Source of the DNA: Prauserella_A sp040635515
GTDB lineage: Bacteria; Actinomycetota; Actinomycetes; Mycobacteriales; Pseudonocardiaceae
Length of the DNA stretch: 64,000 bases
Assembly (NCBI GenBank): GCA_040635515.1
Contig: JBEYHY010000006.1
Coordinates: 186,001-250,000, forward strand
Direction of reading: 5' to 3'
Shown: piece after piece, positions 1 through 7,696 of the stretch
How the letters are laid out: each line of letters opens with the position of its first letter
Numbering within the stretch: the stretch's first letter is position 1
The notes under the pieces: generated by a model
Database searches by the model: none
Seen by the model: the letters and a program-made list of their open reading frames with translations, nothing else
Told to the model about the DNA's origin: nothing
Made by a program: the position numbers and the translations under genes

Positions 1-383
1 TACATGTCGACGGGAACGATGTGGTCGACGCCCTGCACGACGGCGTAGTTGTTGAACATGCCGCCGGAGGAGGCGCAGACACCCATCGCGAGCACCCAGC
101 GCGGCTCGGCCATCTGGTCGTAGATCTGCCTGAGCACGGGCGCCATCTTCTGCGTGACCCTGCCCGCGACGATCATCAGATCAGCCTGCCGCGGCGTCGC
201 GCTGAACCGCTCCATGCCGAACCGCGCGATGTCGTAGCGGGATCCGCCGGTGGTCATCATCTCGATGGCGCAACAGGCGAGCCCGAACGTCGCGGGCCAC
301 AGCGAGTTCTTCCTGGCCCAGTTGACCACGCCCTCAAGCTTGGCCAGCAGGATTCCGTTGGGGAGCTTCTCTTCGAGACCCAT
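1..383 (-). CDS. nuoB: NADH-quinone oxidoreductase subunit B (NuoB), partial at window edge
   Basis: Subunit B of respiratory complex I carries the terminal N2 [4Fe-4S] cluster that passes electrons to menaquinone at the membrane interface. The visible 127 residues begin MGLEEKLPNGILLAKLEG and contain the tandem cysteines of the family (C37-C38 in LACCAIEMM) and C103 in GVCASSGG. The fourth ligand and the C-terminus lie beyond base 1. The gene follows nuoA by 6 bp on the same strand, the usual nuoA-nuoB order, so the rest of the nuo operon should continue leftwards. Expression is probably under the Rex-type operators upstream of nuoA. Confidence 0.95.
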   Translation of the reverse strand, partial: MGLEEKLPNGILLAKLEGVVNWARKNSLWPATFGLACCAIEMMTTGGSRYDIARFGMERFSATPRQADLMIVAGRVTQKMAPVLRQIYDQMAEPRWVLAMGVCASSGGMFNNYAVVQGVDHIVPVDM

Positions 384-389
384 GATCTT

Positions 390-806
390 CTAGTTCCAAT
401 CCAGCCCGCCGCGCCGCCACACGTAGGCGTCGGCAATGAAGAACGTCCCGATGAACAAGGCGACGGCAAAGACCCCCCACAGTCCGAGCGCGTCGGCCGA
501 GACCGCGTAGGGGAAGAGGAACACCATCTCGATGTCGAACAAGATGAACAACATCGCGGTGACGTAGTAGGCGACCGGCATCCGGCCGGCGCCGACGAGT
601 GGCTGCGGTGACGGTTCGATGCCGCACTCGTAAGCCGAAAGCTTCGCCTTGTTGTACCTGCTCGGTCCGACGAGGGGCCCGAGCAGCACGGAGAAGATCG
701 CAAAGGCGAGCGCCAGAACGAAGATCAACACAAGCGGGAGGTAGACGCCAAGGCCCGCCCCCACGCTCTCCTGTGCCAGTACCACCGGGGCTCCTGAGGA
801 GTTCAC
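390..806 (-). CDS. nuoA: NADH-quinone oxidoreductase subunit A (NuoA)
   Basis: NuoA is a small membrane subunit of complex I next to the quinone-binding region. The 138-residue product has three hydrophobic segments (about 19-43, 82-103 and 108-128), the conserved YECG motif (59-62) in the first loop and FDIEMVFL (90-97) in the second helix. The frame stays open upstream to 872, but I chose GTG at 806 because an AAGGATGG ribosome-binding site precedes it by about 7 nt and the family starts there. It is the first gene of the nuo operon. The roughly 600 bp before it hold two Rex-type palindromes and no gene. Confidence 0.95.
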   Translation of the reverse strand: MNSSGAPVVLAQESVGAGLGVYLPLVLIFVLALAFAIFSVLLGPLVGPSRYNKAKLSAYECGIEPSPQPLVGAGRMPVAYYVTAMLFILFDIEMVFLFPYAVSADALGLWGVFAVALFIGTFFIADAYVWRRGGLDWN

Positions 807-964
807 TGCGGCACCATCCTTTCCGCGCCGCTGCGTTACGGACGTGTGTGTTGTGCGACTACTGGGCGGCACCCTAAGGGACTTAGGTCACACCTCTGAG
901 CGTTAGGGCACCCTTACTCGGCGTGTCTAACCACCTCTGTCGTAGCCCGCCCACTTCACACAGC

Positions 965-982
965 TTGTGAAATAGTTCACAA
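965..982. promoter_or_regulatory. Rex operator-like palindrome 1 upstream of nuoA
   Basis: TTGTGAAATAGTTCACAA is a perfect 7-4-7 palindrome matching the Streptomyces Rex operator consensus (TTGTGAA-N4-TTCACAA). Symmetry extends three more bases on each side (962-985). It lies about 160 bp before the nuoA start. A rex gene is present at 31482-32369. Binding is inferred. Confidence 0.85.
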
Positions 983-996
983 GCTTCGTTGCGAAG

Positions 997-1014
997 TTGT
1001 GAACCGGTTCACAA
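997..1014. promoter_or_regulatory. Rex operator-like palindrome 2 upstream of nuoA
   Basis: TTGTGAACCGGTTCACAA is a perfect 18-bp palindrome of the Rex type. Its centre is 32 bp from the first operator, about three helical turns, so two Rex dimers could sit on the same face of the DNA. A minus-strand -10-like TACACT (bases 1026-1031) with CGACAA about 18 bp further upstream would place the start point next to this operator; that promoter is only a suggestion. Confidence 0.85.
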
Positions 1015-1242
1015 GGCATGGGGGCAGTGTAGGACGCGACTCACACGGTTGTCGCTAGGCCCCGTGGTATAAGGCTTACCTAACCTGACAGCCACGAATG
1101 GGTGACTTGCCGTGGTCGCAGGCCATAGACCTGCACGAAAGGGACATCGGCCGCGAGCCGCCGCTAACAAAGTACGCCCGTACTGTGAGCTTTCCCACCT
1201 CGGAAATGGCGCCTAACCAGGGTGTGAGCCAGGTGTGAGCCG

Positions 1243-1342
1243 CGCGAGTCCCCCACTCCGGACGCCGAGATCCGCACTCACGACGGCGAGATCCGCACTC
1301 AGGACGGCGAGATCCGCGTTCGCGAGCGCGAGGTGCACATCC
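1243..1342 (-). repeat. 21-bp tandem repeat array, site 1 (four units plus end cap)
   Basis: Read on the minus strand, this stretch has four consecutive 21-bp units (1322-1342, 1301-1321, 1280-1300, 1259-1279) followed by a 16-bp cap GAGTGGGGGACTCGCG (1258-1243). Inner units carry GAGTGCGGATCTCG or a one- to two-base variant; the first unit is the divergent GGATGTGCACCTCG type. The same architecture occurs at 3554-3632 and 27434-27533. It lies just downstream of the flavoprotein gene ending at 1416, in the sense direction. All flanking bases from 807 to 1415 lack a convincing gene. Confidence 0.85.
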
Positions 1343-1415
1343 GGGACGGCGAAGCGGCGCACCGGTCCCTTGATCGCCACCCCGCGCCCACCTGTCCGTC
1401 AAGCGCCGCGGTCCG

Positions 1416-2696
1416 TCAAGCGCTGGGCGCGGCCTTGGCCAGCAGTGAGATGACCCTGTCGACCCCGTCGCCGCCCTTCGCGTCGTAGCAACCGGAAAGC
1501 CCCTTGTAGACAAGGGGAATCAGGGCGTTGACCCTGAGTCCGTACTTCGTCGCCGCGCGCATGACCTTCGGTTTGCCGATGGCCTTCGCGAAGATGTTGC
1601 CGAGCCGGTAGTAGCCGCCCATCAGGTCGGAGAGCGCGCGCGGGTAGCCGTTGAGCGCGCGTTCCCTCGACGGCCCCTCGGGCCTGGCCAGCGCCTGCAG
1701 CACGTGTTCGGCCGCGAGCTGGGCGGACTCCATGGCCGCCGAAATGCCCTCGCCGTTGAACGGGCTCACCATGCCGCCCGCGTCGCCGAGCAGCAGCAAA
1801 CCGTCGCGGTAGTGGGGAGTCCGGTTGAAACCCATGGGCAGTCCGGCGCCGCCGATCTTGCCGACCGCGTTCCCCTCGCGGTAGCCCCATTCCTCGGGGG
1901 TGGAGTCGAGCCACGACCGCAGCAACGCGCGATAGTCGATGCTGCGGAACGACGACGACGTCGACAGCATGCCGAGACCGACGTTGACGGTGCCGTCGCC
2001 AAGCGGGAAAGCCCAGCCGTAGCCGGGAAGCAGCTTCGGGTTCCTGGGGTCGGCCCTGTCCCACAGTTCGAGGTGTCCCTCGATGTAGGGCTCGCTGTGG
2101 CGCGGGCTGCGGTAGTAGCGCCGCACGGCGACGCCCAGCGGCCGCTTCTCGTTCTTCTCGATACCGACCGAAAGGGCGAGCCGCGCGGAAACGCCGTCAC
2201 AGGCGAGCACGAGCGGGGCACGGAAACTGACGGGCCTGCGGTCTTCTCCCGACTTGCCGGTGACGCCGACGACCCTTCCCGTTCGTTCGTCGGTGATGGC
2301 GCCGGTGACCGTTGTGCGCTCAAGCATCCTGGCGCCCGCCTTGACGGCGGTCTTCGCCAGCAGATCGTCGAAATCGTGCCTGGTCCTCGCGACCCCGTAG
2401 GGCGGGTAGCTGGTGAGGTCCGGCCAGTCGAGTTCGAGGGTCAGGTCGCCGGTGAGGATGCGAAGTCCCCTGCTGTGCACCCAGCCCTCGGATTCGCTCG
2501 TGTCGATGCCGAGGTCGATGAGCTGCTTGACGCCGCGCGGGGTCAGTCCGTCGCCGCACACCTTGTCGCGAGGGAACGTGCTCTTCTCAAGCAACAGCAC
2601 GTCGACGCCCGCACGGGCGAGGTATGTCGCGGCCGTCGAACCGGCTGGGCCCGCGCCAACGACAATGACCTCGGCGTCCTCGGCATCCCTAGTCAT
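1416..2696 (-). CDS. Geranylgeranyl reductase family FAD-dependent oxidoreductase
   Basis: This 426-residue flavoprotein has an N-terminal Rossmann motif VVGAGPAGSTAA (G14, G16, G19), the KVCGDGLTPRG motif (about 45-55) and the GDAGGMVSPFNGEG motif typical of geranylgeranyl reductases. Family members saturate isoprenoid double bonds. Next to menG and the men genes, and in the position of M. tuberculosis Rv0561c, it is a good candidate for reducing the menaquinone isoprenyl tail (a MenJ-like role), which is inference. The frame is open far upstream through menG, but homology starts at ATG 2696. A -10-like TAGACT ends 7 nt before that ATG, suggesting a leaderless message. Confidence 0.88.
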   Translation of the reverse strand: MTRDAEDAEVIVVGAGPAGSTAATYLARAGVDVLLLEKSTFPRDKVCGDGLTPRGVKQLIDLGIDTSESEGWVHSRGLRILTGDLTLELDWPDLTSYPPYGVARTRHDFDDLLAKTAVKAGARMLERTTVTGAITDERTGRVVGVTGKSGEDRRPVSFRAPLVLACDGVSARLALSVGIEKNEKRPLGVAVRRYYRSPRHSEPYIEGHLELWDRADPRNPKLLPGYGWAFPLGDGTVNVGLGMLSTSSSFRSIDYRALLRSWLDSTPEEWGYREGNAVGKIGGAGLPMGFNRTPHYRDGLLLLGDAGGMVSPFNGEGISAAMESAQLAAEHVLQALARPEGPSRERALNGYPRALSDLMGGYYRLGNIFAKAIGKPKVMRAATKYGLRVNALIPLVYKGLSGCYDAKGGDGVDRVISLLAKAAPSA

Positions 2697-2703
2697 GTCC
2701 GCG

Positions 2704-2709
2704 AGTCTA
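2704..2709 (-). promoter_or_regulatory. Putative -10 element, leaderless start of the reductase gene
   Basis: On the minus strand TAGACT is followed by 7 nt and then ATG 2696. A TANNNT hexamer at this distance puts the transcription start on the start codon. No purine-rich ribosome-binding site is visible. Confidence 0.55.
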
Positions 2710-2734
2710 CGGAAGGCGACGCGGGGGTTCGGGC

Positions 2735-3433
2735 TCAGTCGGTGGCTTCGGGTTTCCTCGCCCTGTGGATGGCGACGACGCCGAACGTGAGGTTCATCCA
2801 CTCGACACTGGTCCAGCCCGCGGCGGCGATGATCTCGCCGAGGCCACGCTGATCGGGCCAGGTGAGCATCGACTCGGCCAGGTACCCGTAGGCCTCGGGA
2901 TTGGACGAAGCCCTGCGGCCGAGCCACGTCATGGCCCGCAGAATGACCTTGCGGTACAGGAACCGGATCGGCGGGAACGTCGGCGTCGACACCTCGCACA
3001 CCACGAGCCGGCCACCCGGCCTGACAACCCTGGCGATCTCGACGAGAGCGGCCTTCGTGTCGACGAAGTTGCGGATGCCGAACGAGATCGTCGCCGCGTC
3101 GAAACTGTTGTCGGCAAAGGGCAAACGCAGCGCGTCGGCCGCGACCATCGGTACCCCGCGGTCGAGCCCGCTCCTCAGCATGCCGAGTGAGAAGTCGGCC
3201 GCGACGCACCAGGCGCCGTTGCGGGCGTATTCCTTCGTGGAGACGCCGGTGCCCGCCGCGAGGTCGAGCACCTTCTCTCCCTCACGAGCGTCGAGCACCC
3301 TCGCCGTGATGATGCGCCAACGGCGGTCGAAACCGAAGGTCATCACCGAGTTCGCGCGGTCGTAGCCTGCCGCGACTCCGTCGAACATGGCAGCGACCTC
3401 GCGAGGATCCTTATCCAGGCTCGCTCGGGACAT
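2735..3433 (-). CDS. menG: Demethylmenaquinone methyltransferase (MenG/UbiE)
   Basis: MenG adds the final methyl group from S-adenosylmethionine to demethylmenaquinone. The 232-residue protein begins MSRASLDKDPREVAAMFDGV, has the SAM motif VLDLAAGTG (55-63), ADFSLGMLRSG (motif II region), SFGIRNFVD and VRPGGRLVVCE, all typical of UbiE/MenG. Its length is normal. I chose ATG 3433 over the longer open frame because the family motif starts there and TACACT lies 6 nt upstream, which suggests a leaderless transcript. The next gene on the strand is the geranylgeranyl reductase, 38 bp downstream. Confidence 0.95.
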   Translation of the reverse strand: MSRASLDKDPREVAAMFDGVAAGYDRANSVMTFGFDRRWRIITARVLDAREGEKVLDLAAGTGVSTKEYARNGAWCVAADFSLGMLRSGLDRGVPMVAADALRLPFADNSFDAATISFGIRNFVDTKAALVEIARVVRPGGRLVVCEVSTPTFPPIRFLYRKVILRAMTWLGRRASSNPEAYGYLAESMLTWPDQRGLGEIIAAAGWTSVEWMNLTFGVVAIHRARKPEATD

Positions 3434-3439
3434 GTCGGA

Positions 3440-3445
3440 AGTGTA
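3440..3445 (-). promoter_or_regulatory. Putative -10 element, leaderless start of menG
   Basis: TACACT on the minus strand is followed by 6 nt and then the menG ATG at 3433. No ribosome-binding site is visible between them. Confidence 0.55.
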
Positions 3446-3553
3446 GATGTGACAGGTCCACACCGCGCCCAGGCGGTGCGGCGACGGCGGAGGAGGCCCC
3501 GTGCCGGGCACTCGTCACCGGCGCCAACGGGCGTCTGCCACCGTGGGCATCGC

Positions 3554-3632
3554 GAATGTGCATCTCGGCGGCCTGAGTGCGGATCTCGGTGGCCTGAGTG
3601 CGGAACTCGCCGTCCGGAGCGGGGGACTCGCG
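3554..3632 (+). repeat. 21-bp tandem repeat array, site 2 (three units plus end cap)
   Basis: Three 21-bp units (3554-3574, 3575-3595, 3596-3616) are followed by the 16-bp cap GAGCGGGGGACTCGCG (3617-3632). The first unit is the divergent GAATGTGCATCTCG type, the next carries GAGTGCGGATCTCG and the last GAGTGCGGAACTCG. Both flanking genes are on the minus strand, so here the array runs antisense to them. It fills most of the gap between menG and the DUF3592-type gene. Confidence 0.85.
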
Positions 3633-3664
3633 CACACACACGGCGCGTTGGCCGGGCGGGGCGG

Positions 3665-4207
3665 TCAGGGGGTTTGGGCCGGGGCCGGAGTTTCGGCTTC
3701 CGTCACCGGCTCCGCCGCCCTGCGCTCGGCACGCAGCTTGCTCCTGAGCCACCACAGCAACGGGCCCGCGATGAGCCACGTGATGAGCACCGTGCTGCCG
3801 ACCGGCAACAGGGTCAGCAACCACGTCCTGCCCGCGACCTTCGCCAGCTCGGGATCCGTGGTGTCGTACTCGATCCTGATGAGCTGTCCCGCGCTGAGTC
3901 CCCCGGGGTAGAGCACACCGTTCTCCGGGCTGTGCGCGACACCGTCGGGCGTCTCGAACCTGATGATCGTCCTGTCGAACAACACCTGGTCGACCTGCGC
4001 GTTGGCGGTGCCGAGATGCGCCGAGATGGCCTGATCGTTACGCAGCGCGGCGAAGACGAGCGTCACGCCCAGCAACGTGATGACGGCCGCGACGCCGAGA
4101 ATCGCACCGAACCCGATGCGCGAGGCCTTGCTGTTCCCGCGAGCCTCGGCAGGCCGCGCACGCTCGACCGGCGGCGCAACCGGTTCACCGGGGCTTGACT
4201 TGGTCAC
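3665..4207 (-). CDS. DUF3592-type two-helix membrane protein
   Basis: The 180-residue product has a hydrophilic, proline-rich N-terminus, a membrane segment at about 33-54 (GAILGVAAVITLLGVTLVFA), an extracytoplasmic domain of about 80 residues with GGLSAGQLIRIEYDTTDPE, and a second membrane helix near 130-153. This topology and the IEYDTTDPE-type motif match DUF3592 membrane proteins, whose function is unknown. It starts at GTG 4207 behind a GGAAG ribosome-binding site. It is separated from the upstream peptidase gene by a strong hairpin, so it is probably its own transcription unit. Confidence 0.75.
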   Translation of the reverse strand: MTKSSPGEPVAPPVERARPAEARGNSKASRIGFGAILGVAAVITLLGVTLVFAALRNDQAISAHLGTANAQVDQVLFDRTIIRFETPDGVAHSPENGVLYPGGLSAGQLIRIEYDTTDPELAKVAGRTWLLTLLPVGSTVLITWLIAGPLLWWLRSKLRAERRAAEPVTEAETPAPAQTP

Positions 4208-4282
4208 TGCTCACTTCCGCTGCTCAGAATCGGTTCGCCCGAGCATAACGGGAGTGCCTTCCGCCCCGTGCCCGCATTACCG

Positions 4283-4329
4283 CATTGCCGCTCTGCCCCG
4301 GGAAAACAGCCCCAGGCAGAGCGGCAATG
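4283..4329 (-). terminator. Hairpin downstream of the M1 peptidase gene
   Basis: Two perfect 15-bp arms (4283-4297 and 4315-4329) are separated by a 17-nt loop, starting 6 bp after the peptidase stop codon. There is no T-tract, as is usual for actinomycete terminators. Confidence 0.75.
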
Positions 4330-4334
4330 CCCCG

Positions 4335-5840
4335 TCAGTGCCCGGCGGCGAGCAGTTCGTGCGTGTGCCGGATCATCGGATACGACGCCGGTTGCTCCAC
4401 CGGAGCGCTACGTGCGGTGACCGCCCCGTTGGGACCCTCAGGGGGTTTGCCCTTGGTGAACAGCCACGTGTCGAAGACGTCGTCGAGCTGCTGTCCCGAC
4501 AGTTTCTCCGCGAGCGCGATGAACTCGGGGATGGTCCCGCGCCCGTCCTTCTTCTCCTCCAACCACGTGCGCAGGATGGTGAAGAACGTCTCGTCGCCGA
4601 CGGCCTTGCGCAGCGCGTGCACGGCGAGCGCTCCCCTGTCGTAGACCGCGGCGTGGAACTGGTTGTCCACGCCGGGATCGCCGGGAAGCACCTGCCAGAA
4701 CTCGTCGTCCGCCGGGAACGAGTCGTAGATGTACTGGGCGAGTTCGTCGGCGGTGCCCTCGCCCGCGTACTCCGACCACAGGTACTCGGAGTAGCTGGCG
4801 AAGCCCTCGTTGAGCCAGATGTCGCTCCACACGCCGAGCGCGACCGCATCACCGAACCACTGGTGTGCGTGCTCGTGCGCGACGACGGACATGTTCGTTC
4901 CGGACCGGAAGAACGCCCCGTCGTACACCGATCTCGTCTGGTTCTCCAGCGCGAAGCCAAGCCCGTTGGTGGCGATCCCGCCCTGCGCTTCGAACGGGTA
5001 GGGCCCGAAGAACCCTTCGAGGAATTCGACCATCTCCGGCGACCGTTCGATGCTCGCCTTCGCGGCGGGGAGACTCGCGCCGAGCGAAGGGTCGTACGCG
5101 GTGATGAACGGTTGTCCGGACGGGGTGGTGGATTCGAGCACCTCGTAGTCGCCGACGGCGAGGAACGCGAGGTAGGTGGCCTGCGGTTCGGTGCTTCGCC
5201 AGTTCCACCTTGTCCAGCCCTGCCGCTGTTTGGTCTTGCGAACGAGGGTTCCGTTGGACAGCGCGGAAACGTCGTCGGGGACCTCGACCGAAACGTCGTA
5301 GGTCGCCTTGTCGGTGGGATGGTCGTTGGAGGGGAACCACCATTCGGCGATGGCGGGCTGGTCGACGGCGAGCGCACCGGTCGGTGTCTTCTTCCACGCC
5401 GTGAACCCGTCGATGCTGACCTCTGAGGGCGTGTCGGCGTAGCTGACGACGACGGTGACGAACTGGTTCTTCCGCAACGGCTGCCTCGGGGTGACGACGA
5501 GCTCGCTGATGTCGGCCTTGTCCTTCTCGAACCTGGCAGGCCCGTTGTTGACGCGTACGGAGTCGACTTTCAGCCCGAAATCGAGGTTGAAGCGCGTCAG
5601 CTCCTGCGTCGTCGTCGCGAGGATGGTCGTCGTACCGGCGAGCCGGTCGGTGTCGGGGTTGTAGGTGAGGCGGATGTCGTAGTGGGCAACGTCGTAACCG
5701 CCGTTGCCCGCTCCCGGGTAGTACGGATCACCGGCACCGGGAGCGCCAGGCCCATTGGCCGCGCTCGCGGAGGTTGCCAGCAGAACTGTCGCGAGACCCG
5801 TCGCGACGGCGCCGTATCCGGCGCGGGTTCGAAGCCGCAT
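4335..5840 (-). CDS. Secreted M1 family zinc metallopeptidase
   Basis: The 501-residue protein begins with a secretion signal (MRLRTRAGYG then a hydrophobic run ending ATSASA, about 1-27). It contains an aminopeptidase-N-like beta domain and the catalytic zinc motif HEHAHQWFGD, with H322, E323 and H326 and the third ligand E345 in IWLNEGF. The exopeptidase GxMEN motif appears as GFALEN (295-300). It lacks the long C-terminal domains of intracellular aminopeptidase N, so it is a compact secreted form that probably trims extracellular peptides. It starts at ATG 5840, and a TACGTT hexamer lies 8 nt upstream. Confidence 0.9.
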   Translation of the reverse strand: MRLRTRAGYGAVATGLATVLLATSASAANGPGAPGAGDPYYPGAGNGGYDVAHYDIRLTYNPDTDRLAGTTTILATTTQELTRFNLDFGLKVDSVRVNNGPARFEKDKADISELVVTPRQPLRKNQFVTVVVSYADTPSEVSIDGFTAWKKTPTGALAVDQPAIAEWWFPSNDHPTDKATYDVSVEVPDDVSALSNGTLVRKTKQRQGWTRWNWRSTEPQATYLAFLAVGDYEVLESTTPSGQPFITAYDPSLGASLPAAKASIERSPEMVEFLEGFFGPYPFEAQGGIATNGLGFALENQTRSVYDGAFFRSGTNMSVVAHEHAHQWFGDAVALGVWSDIWLNEGFASYSEYLWSEYAGEGTADELAQYIYDSFPADDEFWQVLPGDPGVDNQFHAAVYDRGALAVHALRKAVGDETFFTILRTWLEEKKDGRGTIPEFIALAEKLSGQQLDDVFDTWLFTKGKPPEGPNGAVTARSAPVEQPASYPMIRHTHELLAAGH

Positions 5841-5891
5841 GGCGGATCAACGTAGCGAGCTTTCCCGCCGCCCGACACGGCTGAAAGGAGG

Positions 5892-7562
5892 CTATTCGCC
5901 GGTGACGGCCTCGGCGACGGCGGAGCGCAGCCTCGCGTGCAGGTCGCGGTGCCGTGACCGGTCGACCTTGACCTCGACGACCCGCAGTCCCGGCCGGGGC
6001 CGCAGCGCCGCCCTGAACTCGGTGAGGGTTTCGGCGAGTGTGTGCGGCACGCGATATCCGGCGCACAGCGCGGAGAGGTCGGCGCCGTGCGGGGTGCCGA
6101 ATACCCGTTCGAAACTGGCGCTGTGCTCGGGTGCGCCTTGTTCGAGCAGCGAGAAGATGCCGCCCCCGTCGTCGTTGACGACGACGATGGTGAGGTCGGG
6201 CCGCAGCTCAGCGGGCCCGGTGAGCAGGCCGTTGATGTCGTGCAGGAACGTCAGGTCGCCGAGCAGCGCGTAGGAGGGGCCTCTGTGCACGGTGGCCGCG
6301 CCGATGGCGGTGGAGACGGTGCCGTCGATACCGGCGACTCCCCTGTTGCGGTGAACGAGCACGTCGGGCCGCAGCCCTCCGGCGAGCGCGACGTCCCGTG
6401 CCGGGTTCGAGGAACCGACGACGAGCAGCGAATCGGCGGGGAGTTCGCGCACCAGCTCGCCAGCGACGCGCAATCCGCTCGGCCACGGCTCCTCCGCCAG
6501 CGTCGCGCTGACGGCCTCGGTGGCAGCCGCGTCGGCTCTGCGCCAGCTCGCGAGCCACTCCGGGTCCGCGGGTTTCGCGGGTTCGTCGAACCACTGGCCG
6601 ACCTGCCGCACGTTGTGCGCGGGTGCGGGCCAGTCCGAGTCCGGCCGTACGAGCAGCACCTCGACGGCCGGGTCCGACAGCAGCCGCTGCACCTGCCTGA
6701 ACACGGTCGGTCTTCCGATGCACAGAACCTGTTCGGGGGTGTGCTCCGCGAGGAATTCCTCGACGGCCAGCAGCCAGGCCCCTCCGGCGATCGCTGTCGA
6801 TCCGCCGAGGCCGAGTCCTCCGGTTTCCGAGACGACGGGCCAGTTGTGCTGTTCGGCCCACTCGCTGGCCGCCCGCACCCCCGCGTCGCAGGCGATGACG
6901 AGGCCGTGTCGCGCGGACGGCACGACGAAGGAGGGAAGCGCTCCGAAGTCGGGCAGCTCCGTCCATCTCGCGCCGCGCGGCCTTCCGTCGAGGGATTCGA
7001 ACCAGCTCTCCTCGCCGTCGGGCACCAGGGGTTCGCGAAAGGGAATGTTCAGGTGGACGGGACCGCATCGCCATTCGCCGTACGCGGCGTTCCACGCCCT
7101 GCAGATCTGGCTGCGCCAGTACGCGTTCTGGCCGGCCCTGCGCTCGGCGACCGCGAGCTCGTCGAAGTAGCGAACGGCGTTGCCGTAGAGGTTGTGCTGG
7201 TCGATGACCTGGTTGGCACCGGCGGCCCTCAGTTCGGGTGGCCGGTCGGCGGTGAGCACGATCAGCGGTACGCCCGCGCGGTCGGCTTCGAGCACGGCGG
7301 GATGGAAGTTGGCCGCCGCCGTCCCCGAGGTGCACACGACGGCGACCGGCCTTCCGGTGCGCGCCGCGATGCCGAGCGCGAGGAAGGCGGCGCCGCGTTC
7401 GTCGACCCGGACGTGCAAGCTCAGCTTGCCCGCCGCCGCGGCGTCGTAGAGGGCGAGCGAGAGCGGGGCGTTGCGCGAGCCGGGACTGAGCACGACGTGG
7501 GAGACGGTGTTGCGCACGAGCTCGTCGACGATGACCCGTGCCTGCGCGGTGGAGGGATTCAC
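5892..7562 (-). CDS. menD: 2-succinyl-5-enolpyruvyl-6-hydroxy-3-cyclohexene-1-carboxylate synthase (MenD)
   Basis: MenD is a thiamine-diphosphate enzyme that condenses 2-oxoglutarate with isochorismate in menaquinone synthesis. The 556-residue protein starts MNPSTAQARVIVDELVRN, and shows SPGSRNAPLSLALYD, the conserved VDERGAAFLALG with its cofactor-activating glutamate, CTSGTAAANFHPAVLEA, TADRPPELRAAGANQ and a C-terminal GDLTFLHDINGLL with the Mg/ThDP-binding region. Its length fits the family. It begins at GTG 7562, with AGAGGA about 9 nt upstream. It is divergent from menB across 134 bp. Confidence 0.96.
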   Translation of the reverse strand: MNPSTAQARVIVDELVRNTVSHVVLSPGSRNAPLSLALYDAAAAGKLSLHVRVDERGAAFLALGIAARTGRPVAVVCTSGTAAANFHPAVLEADRAGVPLIVLTADRPPELRAAGANQVIDQHNLYGNAVRYFDELAVAERRAGQNAYWRSQICRAWNAAYGEWRCGPVHLNIPFREPLVPDGEESWFESLDGRPRGARWTELPDFGALPSFVVPSARHGLVIACDAGVRAASEWAEQHNWPVVSETGGLGLGGSTAIAGGAWLLAVEEFLAEHTPEQVLCIGRPTVFRQVQRLLSDPAVEVLLVRPDSDWPAPAHNVRQVGQWFDEPAKPADPEWLASWRRADAAATEAVSATLAEEPWPSGLRVAGELVRELPADSLLVVGSSNPARDVALAGGLRPDVLVHRNRGVAGIDGTVSTAIGAATVHRGPSYALLGDLTFLHDINGLLTGPAELRPDLTIVVVNDDGGGIFSLLEQGAPEHSASFERVFGTPHGADLSALCAGYRVPHTLAETLTEFRAALRPRPGLRVVEVKVDRSRHRDLHARLRSAVAEAVTGE

Positions 7563-7683
7563 CTGGAAGTCCTCTGAGCGCTCACGTGCGTTCCTTTCCG
7601 TCGGCAGTTCCCGGACGCCTTCATCGACTCACCACCGCGGGCCACGTCACCGGAGCGGCCTTCATTGCCACCGGCGCACCGCA

Positions 7684-7689
7684 TATTCT
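7684..7689 (+). promoter_or_regulatory. Putative -10 element, leaderless start of menB
   Basis: TATTCT is followed by 7 nt (CCCAAGC) and then GTG 7697. No ribosome-binding site is visible, which supports a leaderless menB-menE message. Confidence 0.6.
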
Positions 7690-7696
7690 CCCAAGC

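Noticed and set aside
1073..1083. GGCTTACCTAA resembles half of an IdeR/DtxR iron box.
   Set aside because: The left half matches only about three of eight positions and no iron gene starts nearby, so it is probably chance.
1243..1342. Periodic repeats that might be a CRISPR array.
   Set aside because: Units are contiguous 21-bp tandem repeats without unique spacers, and no cas gene is present.
2697..3209. The reductase frame stays open through the menG gene, suggesting a longer protein.
   Set aside because: Homology begins at ATG 2696 and the upstream part is an out-of-frame reading of menG; high GC gives few stops.
5892..7577. Very long open frames on the strand opposite menD and other genes.
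   Set aside because: They are antisense shadows caused by high GC; the real genes have recognised catalytic motifs.
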